Source: Kiritimatiellia bacterium (GTDB lineage Bacteria > Verrucomicrobiota > Kiritimatiellia > RFP12 > DVOR01). From it: a stretch of DNA of 7,302 nt. The notes under the pieces were generated by a model. That model was not told the DNA's origin. It made no database searches and was given only the letters and a program-made list of their open reading frames with translations. Of this stretch, positions 1-4,845 are shown one piece after another. Location of the stretch: contig JAFTHG010000070.1 in NCBI GenBank assembly GCA_017457555.1, forward strand, positions 1 through 7,302, in the 5' to 3' direction. The stretch's first letter is position 1, and the number at the start of each line of letters is the position of its first letter. The translations under genes and the position numbers were made by a program.

Positions 1-111
1 CGAAAGATCGCCTATAATCCCAAGATAGTCACCCTCATAAGCTAATGAAAAGCCAACAAATATCCAAGTAAATGATACTAATCCAAAGACTATGAAACAA
101 TTCATTATATT
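1..111 (-). CDS. Ammonium transporter (Amt family) fragment, cut at both ends
   Basis: On the minus strand, 37 consecutive codons are open from about base 111 down to base 1. They encode a hydrophobic helix containing TWIFVGFSLAY followed by EGDYLGIIGDLS. In Amt/MEP/Rh channels a helix ending W-x-x-x-G-Y-S-L-A-F is conserved (E. coli AmtB has LWVVYGYSLAFGEG), so the match covers the Trp, the Gly and the SLA core. The family is about 400 residues, so this is a small internal piece; it lacks the start and the first helices and runs off the window edge. Similarity continues to the last codon before cdsA sequence begins, and the frame meets a stop at 124-126. Base composition is AT-rich (36 G+C in 110 bases) against about half in cdsA next door. 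It probably belongs to a different genome or distant locus joined here. The family call is from memory of the motif, not from a search. Confidence 0.68.
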
Positions 112-611
112 TGGTGAATACCTTCAGCAGTGGCGGTTCAACGGCTCCAGGGATTTTTGTGGCGTTTGCTTTGGCTCTGATTACCAAAATGAGTGATACG
201 GGCGGTTATTTTGTGGGGTCGGCGATTGGCAAACATAAGATGTGTCCTCGGTTGTCGCCGGGGAAGAGTTGGGAAGGGACTGCCGGGGGTTATGCTTTTT
301 CATTGATTACTGCCGGAATTATCGTGACGCTAGCTCAGATCCTGTCGGATACGGCGCTCTTGAGTGGTGTGCGTCAGATGACGGGCAGTGTGGGCGCAAT
401 GGTGTGGTTTTTCTTCTCAATTATCGTATTGGTGACGGTGGGCATTTGCGGCGATTTATTGGAATCGCTCTTCAAGCGTCAGTGTGGAGTGAAGGATTCT
501 TCGGCCCTTTTCCCTGCGATGGGTGGTTTCTTTGACACCTTTGACAGTGTTATCTTTATCCCGGCAACGATGCTGTTTTTGCTTCAGGTAGGCGCACGCT
601 TGTTGAACTGA
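111..611 (+). CDS. cdsA: Phosphatidate cytidylyltransferase (CDP-diglyceride synthase), C-terminal part, 5' end missing
   Basis: This integral membrane enzyme makes CDP-diacylglycerol from phosphatidic acid and CTP, the branch point for bacterial phospholipids. The readable part (about 166 residues) has the conserved TKMSDTGGYFVGSAIGK segment (Asp-29 here), the SPGKSWEG loop at 49-56, two further hydrophobic helices at about 62-80 and 96-117, and the family signature at 119-145: SLFKRQCGVKD, then FPAMGGFFDTFD. The signature His is Met-137 and the usual Arg after the first Asp is Thr-143. Full-length CdsA proteins are about 270-300 residues, so 100 or more N-terminal residues are absent. The TTG at 111 only marks where the frame opens; a stop sits in frame at 93-95, inside the AT-rich foreign piece, and no ribosome binding site is visible. 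The gene is therefore truncated by the junction rather than naturally short. dxr follows 40 bases later, a common pairing. Confidence 0.9.
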   Translation: MVNTFSSGGSTAPGIFVAFALALITKMSDTGGYFVGSAIGKHKMCPRLSPGKSWEGTAGGYAFSLITAGIIVTLAQILSDTALLSGVRQMTGSVGAMVWFFFSIIVLVTVGICGDLLESLFKRQCGVKDSSALFPAMGGFFDTFDSVIFIPATMLFLLQVGARLLN

Positions 612-651
612 GGTCAAATGCCAACTGTTATAGCAGAATACGTCTTCTGGT

Positions 652-1812
652 ATGATGCGTAAACGATTAGTGATTCTGGGGGCTACCGGGTCTATCGGTG
701 CGAGTACGCTCCGTGTGGTGGCTGCGCATCCGGAACGTTTTGAGGTGGTGGGACTGGCAGCCGGCCGGGATGTCGCCGGGTTGCAACGTCTGGCGGCACA
801 ATTTCACGTTAAGCATCTGGCTTTGGCCGAACCGAATGATGCCGGGATTCCCTTTGGTGAAGCGGCATTGTGCGCTTTGGCTTCTTTGGATGAAGCGGAT
901 CTGGTGGTGATGGCGATTGCCGGCATGGCAGGGTATGCACCCACATTGGCTGCTATTGATTCCGGGAAAGATGTTGCTTTAGCGACCAAAGAAGTGCTGG
1001 TGATGGCGGGTACAGAGGTGATGCGTCGCCGTCTGTCGCGTGGAGTGCGCTTGTTGCCGCTTGATTCGGAGCATTCGGCACTCTTCCAGTGTCTGCAGAG
1101 TACAGCCTCCGTGCCGGCGTGTGTGCGGACAGGGGATGAGGCAAAGGCCGACGAACGTCTCGCAGAGGTAATTTTAACGGCGAGTGGTGGGCCTTTCTTC
1201 AAGTGTTCAGAAATTGACTGGAAACGGATTACTGTCGCAGAAGCACTGAATCATCCGCGGTGGGATATGGGGCCGAAGGTGACCATTGACTCTGCAACGA
1301 TGATGAACAAGGGGCTGGAGATGATTGAGGCCTTGCATCTCTTTGCGCTTGATCCGGCACAATTGCGGGTTTGGGTGCATCCGCAGAGCATTGTCCACTC
1401 CTTTGTGCATTTCAAAGATGGCGCCTTACTGGCCCAGTTGGCTCAACCCGATATGGCGCTTCCAATCCAGTACGCGCTGACGTGGCCAGACCGTGCCTTG
1501 CATGCACCTGTGCCGGCGATGACTTTGGCGCAGATGCAGAATCTGGAATTTGCTGAACCCGACCTGCACCGTTTTCCTTGTTTGAAGTTGGTTTTTGAGG
1601 CGCTGCCGATGGGGGCTTGGACGCATCCCATTTTAACGTTAGCCAATGAAGTGGCCGTGAAGGCCTTTTTGGCAGGACGTATTTCCGCAGACCGGATTGC
1701 TGCCGTGATTGAAGAGGGTTTGACCCGGGCAGAAACCAACTTTGATGCCATTGTTCGATATGCTGAAGAAGCCGTCACCCGATTTGAACGAGCCGCTGTG
1801 GTGAGTTCGTAA
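652..1812 (+). CDS. dxr: 1-deoxy-D-xylulose 5-phosphate reductoisomerase
   Basis: A cytosolic enzyme of the MEP isoprenoid pathway that converts 1-deoxy-D-xylulose 5-phosphate to 2-C-methyl-D-erythritol 4-phosphate with NADPH and a divalent metal. At 386 residues it is of normal length. Visible motifs in order: NADPH-binding GATGSIG at 10-16; ALATKEVLV at 109-117; metal-binding LPLDSEHSALFQ with Asp-138 and Glu-140; ASGGPF at 177-182; NHPRWDMG at 200-207 with substrate His-201; TIDSATMMNKGLEMIEA at 211-227 with Asn-219, Lys-220 and metal ligand Glu-223; and VHPQSIVHSF at 242-251. All catalytic residues are present by offset against E. coli Dxr. The usual ANKES reads TKEV here, replacing Asn by Thr and Ser by Val. 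Start: ATG ATG at 652/655, with an in-frame stop at 631-633 and no clear Shine-Dalgarno sequence, so translation may depend on coupling or a non-SD mechanism. It follows cdsA by 40 bases and is probably co-transcribed. Confidence 0.97.
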   Translation: MMRKRLVILGATGSIGASTLRVVAAHPERFEVVGLAAGRDVAGLQRLAAQFHVKHLALAEPNDAGIPFGEAALCALASLDEADLVVMAIAGMAGYAPTLAAIDSGKDVALATKEVLVMAGTEVMRRRLSRGVRLLPLDSEHSALFQCLQSTASVPACVRTGDEAKADERLAEVILTASGGPFFKCSEIDWKRITVAEALNHPRWDMGPKVTIDSATMMNKGLEMIEALHLFALDPAQLRVWVHPQSIVHSFVHFKDGALLAQLAQPDMALPIQYALTWPDRALHAPVPAMTLAQMQNLEFAEPDLHRFPCLKLVFEALPMGAWTHPILTLANEVAVKAFLAGRISADRIAAVIEEGLTRAETNFDAIVRYAEEAVTRFERAAVVSS

Positions 1813-1844
1813 CGCATCAGTTCACCCCGTATTGGAGCCGCGTC

Positions 1845-2774
1845 ATGAAGATGCATCCGCTCTATCCGCTTACTTTCCGCCCCATCTACAAAGATACATT
1901 TTGGGGTGGGCACGCGATTGCCGAAACGTTTAATCGTCCGCACACACCAAGTCCCTGTGCAGAATCGTGGGAGCTGTGCGGTTTGAAAGGTGAGGCGTCT
2001 GTTATTGCACATGGAGCCTTTGAAGGCTGTACCCTCAGCGAATTGACGCAAGCTTTCGGACGGGATTTAGTGGGGAAAAAAGCACCAGATCCAGAAGTTT
2101 TCCCCTTACTCTTCAAGGTGGTCGATGTGTGTGCGGGGTGTTCTCTGCAAGTTCATCCGGATGCAGAGGTGGCAACGCAATTAGGCGTGATGCCGAAGCA
2201 TGAATTGTGGTATATCTTGAAGACAGAGGGTGAGGCGGAAATTCTTGCAGGTGTTACACCGGGGCCGGAGCAGTTGGAAGGTCTTGCCAACCGCGTGTAT
2301 CGCCATCGGACGCATTCCGGCGATGTCTTTGACATTCCGCCGGGTTTGGTCCATGCCATTGGAGGTGGCAATCTTCTCTTTGAAGTCCAGCAGAGCAGTT
2401 CGGCGGCATTTCGCATTGACGATTGGGGCAATGGACGTGAAGTGCATTGGGATGCGGCGTTACAATCCATTAAATGGCAGGCTACGCCCGGCGTTTATCC
2501 AGAGCCACCGGGTGCACGTAGGGACTTGCGTCCGCGTGTGGTGACACCGCATTTTACTTTTGCAACGCTGGATTTACATCGTGTACGGACGATTCACACG
2601 ACGTGTCATAGTTTTATGGTGCTCTTTTGTGCGAGTGGGAAGACGACACTGGGGCATAGCGGACCGCAACCCTTAACACTCTTGCCCGGAGACTTAGTTC
2701 TGGTACCGCCACAGCAGTATGTGACGTTGCATCCTCTTGCCGAGCAGACACGATTGCTGGTGACAACACTTTGA
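1845..2774 (+). CDS. manA: Class I mannose-6-phosphate isomerase (cupin type)
   Basis: A zinc enzyme that interconverts mannose 6-phosphate and fructose 6-phosphate, linking mannose use and GDP-mannose synthesis to glycolysis. It has 309 residues, the short form seen in Bacillus ManA rather than the ~390-residue enterobacterial form. Visible motifs: N-terminal PIYKDTFWGG at 13-22; CAESWELCG at 38-46; FPLLFKVVDV at 86-95; the zinc-site CSLQVHP at 99-105 with Gln-102 and His-104; KHELWYIL at 118-125 with Glu-120; GDVFDIPPGLVHAIGGG at 159-175 with His-170; and EVQQSSSAAFRIDDW at 180-194, where Arg-190 matches the catalytic arginine. A second cupin-like lobe occupies the C-terminal part (about 235-309, with PGDLVLVPP at 281-289). 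A GGAG at 1834-1837, seven bases before the ATG, fixes the start. It lies 32 bases after dxr, so it may share the transcript, although it has no metabolic tie to dxr or cdsA. Confidence 0.94.
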   Translation: MKMHPLYPLTFRPIYKDTFWGGHAIAETFNRPHTPSPCAESWELCGLKGEASVIAHGAFEGCTLSELTQAFGRDLVGKKAPDPEVFPLLFKVVDVCAGCSLQVHPDAEVATQLGVMPKHELWYILKTEGEAEILAGVTPGPEQLEGLANRVYRHRTHSGDVFDIPPGLVHAIGGGNLLFEVQQSSSAAFRIDDWGNGREVHWDAALQSIKWQATPGVYPEPPGARRDLRPRVVTPHFTFATLDLHRVRTIHTTCHSFMVLFCASGKTTLGHSGPQPLTLLPGDLVLVPPQQYVTLHPLAEQTRLLVTTL

Positions 2775-2788
2775 GATGTTGAAGAGAG

Positions 2789-2818
2789 ATGACAAGCGGC
2801 AAAGTGCTATGTTAAAAT
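2789..2818 (+). promoter_or_regulatory. Candidate sigma70-type promoter for the AsmA-like gene
   Basis: ATGACA (2789-2794, five of six matches to TTGACA) and TAAAAT (2813-2818, five of six to TATAAT) are separated by 18 bases. The expected transcription start, about 2825, lies between manA and the AsmA-like ATG at 2850. That would place the alternative TTG at 2829 at the very 5' end of the mRNA and favours the ATG. The consensus is that of E. coli and this organism's sigma preferences are unknown, so this is inference from spacing and match only. Confidence 0.42.
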
Positions 2819-2849
2819 AAGGACGTTTTTGAACAAAGGAGATTGGCAT

Positions 2850-3713
2850 ATGAAGAAGGCTTTACGTATTTTATGGAAAGTTGTTTTATCGGTTCTGATT
2901 TTGTTGGCCGTAATTTTACTGTTCGTGCTTTGCGGTGGTCTGGGTCCGACGGTTACATTTGCTGCGCCTAAAGTCGCGAAACATTTCGGAGCAGATGTAT
3001 CATTGGAGAAGTGTGTGATTTTGCCGCTCGGTGGCTATATCCGCATTGAAGGTCTCCGTGTTGAAAACCCGGAAGCATTCCGTACGCAGAATGCCAAGGT
3101 ATATGCAGACTCGGCACTGGCACAGCTCGGAAAGTTGGAACTTGACTTTGCAATGCGCTCGCTTTTCGGTAAGGAATACGTGGTTGACAAGATTGAACTT
3201 ACGGGAGTGCGCGCCCTTTATGCGTTTGATTTCGGGACGACCAACGTGGATGCATTGATGGCTCAGTTGAAGTTGCCGGAACCGGCTCCTGCCGAACCGG
3301 AAGCAGCCCCTGCACAGCCTGCTGAATTTCCCGACATCCGCTTGGCCTATGTGCATTTGGAAGACAACAGTGTCACCATTCGCAAGTTTGTGAATGTGCC
3401 AGTGGTATTGCCGCCGATGACGTTGACCGATACCGACAGCCGCACCTTGAAGGAAAAGATCCAAGATTTGGTGGCACCTGTTACAAAGGTGGTTTCCGGA
3501 GTGGGGGATACGCTTGGTAAGACCACTGAGATGATCGGTGATGGTTTGGGCAAGACCACGGAATCCTTAGGGGAAGGTCTGGGTAAAACGACCGAAGCGC
3601 TGGGGTCTGGTTTGGGTGCGACGAAAGAAACGCTCAGTGACAGCGCAAAGGCAATTGGTGATAGCGCAGAAGAAGCCGTGAAAAACCTGAAGGGACTCTT
3701 CAAAAAGAAATAA
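2850..3713 (+). CDS. AsmA-like single-pass envelope protein with an 11-residue-repeat tail
   Basis: A 287-residue protein, probably anchored in the inner membrane with its body in the periplasm. Residues ~8-30 form one strong hydrophobic segment after a basic MKK start. Residues ~40-142 resemble the N-terminal domain of AsmA/DUF748-type proteins: GGYIRIEGLRVENPEAF, a string of alternating beta-strand-like residues, DFAMRSLFGKEYVVDKIEL, and a final TTNVDALMAQL matching the usual 'N...L' end. A Pro/Ala/Glu linker follows at 143-162, then a second short strand-rich part, then four clear 11-residue repeats from 219 to 262 decaying through 284, ending KKK. AsmA-family proteins are linked to phospholipid traffic to the outer membrane, but this protein is shorter than the classical ones and its role is not known. 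Start: ATG at 2850 with AAAGGAG at 2835-2841, eight bases upstream; the upstream in-frame TTG at 2829 would overlap that site. A hairpin follows 26 bases after the stop. Confidence 0.6.
   Translation: MKKALRILWKVVLSVLILLAVILLFVLCGGLGPTVTFAAPKVAKHFGADVSLEKCVILPLGGYIRIEGLRVENPEAFRTQNAKVYADSALAQLGKLELDFAMRSLFGKEYVVDKIELTGVRALYAFDFGTTNVDALMAQLKLPEPAPAEPEAAPAQPAEFPDIRLAYVHLEDNSVTIRKFVNVPVVLPPMTLTDTDSRTLKEKIQDLVAPVTKVVSGVGDTLGKTTEMIGDGLGKTTESLGEGLGKTTEALGSGLGATKETLSDSAKAIGDSAEEAVKNLKGLFKKK
3504..3701 (+). repeat. Coding 33-bp / 11-residue tandem repeats (four clear, two decayed)
   Basis: Units start at 3504, 3537, 3570 and 3603 and encode GDTLGKTTEMI, GDGLGKTTESL, GEGLGKTTEAL and GSGLGATKETL. The next two 33-base blocks (3636 and 3669: SDSAKAIGDSA, EEAVKNLKGLF) keep the length but little sequence. 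Identical residues use different codons between units (for example LGKTTE with Leu as CTT, TTG, CTG and Lys as AAG or AAA), so the repeat is conserved at protein level and is not a fresh DNA duplication. The 11-residue period suits an amphipathic helix with three turns per repeat. Confidence 0.9.
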
Positions 3714-3739
3714 CGCTTGGATGTAATTGCACACAGGAA

Positions 3740-3773
3740 AATACGGCGTTCTCAGTGCAGAGGACGCCGTATT
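3740..3773. terminator. 14-bp hairpin after the AsmA-like gene, possible terminator
   Basis: AATACGGCGTTCTC (3740-3753) pairs along its full length with GAGGACGCCGTATT (3760-3773), with one G-T pair and a six-base AGTGCA loop. It lies 26 bases after the stop codon at 3711-3713. A run of Ts does not follow on the + strand (ATTCGCG comes next). On the minus strand the stem is followed by TTCC after its own ATT, giving ATTTTCC. It could be a terminator without a U-tract, an mRNA 3'-end stabiliser, or part of a leader for the genes downstream. The pairing is certain; the role is inferred. Confidence 0.55.
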
Positions 3774-3795
3774 CGCGAAAATGGGAGGTATAGGA

Positions 3796-3843
3796 GTGAA
3801 AATATCTTCAAAAAGTGCGTTAAAATGCGAAAAAACGCTTTGA
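3796..3843 (+). CDS. Possible 15-codon leader peptide upstream of the EIIA-CBS gene
   Basis: A GTG start at 3796 opens a 15-codon frame (MKISSKSALKCEKTL) ending in TGA at 3841-3843. GGGAGG at 3783-3788, seven bases before the GTG, is one of the strongest ribosome binding sites in the window, better than those visible before dxr, clc or the methyltransferase gene. It lies between the hairpin at 3740-3773 and the EIIA-CBS start at 3905. The peptide has four lysines but no run of one amino acid of the kind seen in classical attenuators. It may be a small regulatory reading frame, or the purine-rich stretch may have no coding purpose. Confidence 0.3.
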   Translation: MKISSKSALKCEKTL

Positions 3844-3904
3844 AAGATTGCCGAGTGGCGGAATTTATGGTATCGTTTTACGCGTTAGCAGTGGAGTGTT
3901 CCTT

Positions 3905-4843
3905 ATGGCAGAAGAAACAAAAACACTTTATTTGAGTTCTTTTTTTAATGAATCTGACATTGTGATTGAGCAGATTGTGCCGTCCAATTTTAATTTGATT
4001 CATAAACTGACCAGCCATTTGATTGAACGTCATCTACCCGGAGCAAATGTTGAAACCATCGTAGATATGGTCTTGCGCCGGGAACGCATTGCTCCGACAA
4101 TTGTAGGTGATGGCGTGATGTTGCCACATGCCCGCATTGAAGGGTTGGAGCGTCCTTACTTGGCATTGGGGATTTATCCGGCAGGGATTCCAACCTCAGA
4201 AGGGCAGCCGCCAGTTAAATTAGTCTTCTTATTGCTTGTGCCGGAAAAGGAACCTGCCCGTTACTTGCAGATTCTCCGTGCGATTGCCAACCTCTTACGC
4301 GACACTTGTGCGGTGGAGCGTTTGGTGGCATTGACTACACCTGAAGAGGTGATGCAGGCTCTGCGCCGCAAGGAATTGAAGTTGCCGGACTACATCTGTG
4401 CCGGAGATTTGATGGAAACGAAGATTGAAACACTGCACATGGGTGTGCCGCTTTCGGAGGCGTTTGAAGCCTTTATGATGCGGGGTGTTCAAGAATTGCC
4501 GATTATTGACGAGGGGCATCACTTGGTCGGTGCGATTGATACGCGGGCACTGCTCGGAAACTTCATCCCAACTGGTTTGCGGAAGCTCTTCCCGAAGATT
4601 CAAGGACGTCTGGACGATACAATGGAGGCCCTTGCTGAACGCTTGCGCGAAACCGCCACAATGCGTGTTTGCGAGGCGATGGAGGATCGGATTTGTACCT
4701 GTCAGGTCGATACACCCGCACGTGAAGTGGCTGCGGATTTGGCAGAAAATAATGCCACAGTGTGCTATGTATTGGATGCCGACCGTAAATTAATCGGGGC
4801 AATCCCGGTGGCACTTTTCTTCCGTAGAATCCTCAAAGACTAA
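3905..4843 (+). CDS. PTS EIIA-like (PtsN/fructose type) protein with a C-terminal pair of CBS domains
   Basis: A soluble 312-residue protein. Residues ~8-155 form an EIIA-2 domain: RRERIAPTIVGDGVMLPHAR at 58-77 matches the phosphoacceptor site, with His-75 in the LPH position, and VKLVFLLLVPE at 104-114 plus YLQILRAIANLLRD at 120-133 complete the fold. Residues ~166-220 (DLMETKIETL, ELPIIDEGHHLVGAID) and ~256-310 (CTCQVDTPAREVAADL, YVLDADRKLIGAIP) are two CBS motifs, which usually bind adenine nucleotides. It has no sugar-transport EIIB or EIIC part, so a regulatory role is likelier than sugar uptake. The frame opens upstream at 3848, but GGAG at 3893-3896, eight bases before the ATG at 3905, and the start of the conserved domain favour 3905. 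The stop is two bases before the ClC gene, so the pair is almost surely one transcript. Inferred role: phosphorylation- and nucleotide-responsive control of that ClC protein. Confidence 0.88.
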   Translation: MAEETKTLYLSSFFNESDIVIEQIVPSNFNLIHKLTSHLIERHLPGANVETIVDMVLRRERIAPTIVGDGVMLPHARIEGLERPYLALGIYPAGIPTSEGQPPVKLVFLLLVPEKEPARYLQILRAIANLLRDTCAVERLVALTTPEEVMQALRRKELKLPDYICAGDLMETKIETLHMGVPLSEAFEAFMMRGVQELPIIDEGHHLVGAIDTRALLGNFIPTGLRKLFPKIQGRLDDTMEALAERLRETATMRVCEAMEDRICTCQVDTPAREVAADLAENNATVCYVLDADRKLIGAIPVALFFRRILKD

Positions 4844-4845
4844 CA

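Noticed and set aside
1443..2051. 202-residue minus-strand open frame across the end of dxr and start of manA
   Set aside because: It is antisense to two well-supported genes whose protein motifs cover the same bases; its translation has no family features.
2829..2849. Upstream TTG start for the AsmA-like gene, adding seven residues
   Set aside because: The in-frame ATG at 2850 has AAAGGAG at ideal spacing, and the upstream start would place that site within the coding sequence.
3840..3876. Possible promoter (TTGAAA at 3840, or TTGCCG at 3848 with TATCGT at 3871) ahead of EIIA-CBS
   Set aside because: TTGAAA has no -10 at proper spacing, and the second pair matches only four of six bases in each half. 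Not better than background.
3848..3930. tRNA-Leu-like string (GCCGAGTGGCGGAATT, later GGTA and ACGCGTTAGC) before the EIIA-CBS start
   Set aside because: It resembles the 5' half of a tRNA-Leu, but spacing is wrong, no acceptor-stem partner is found, and no GGTTCRA T-arm follows because the coding region begins. Probably chance.
3717..3935. 72-residue open frame across the intergenic gap
   Set aside because: It starts at TTG without a ribosome site, overlaps the hairpin and the EIIA-CBS start in another frame, and its product is rich in Arg/Lys with no recognisable motif.
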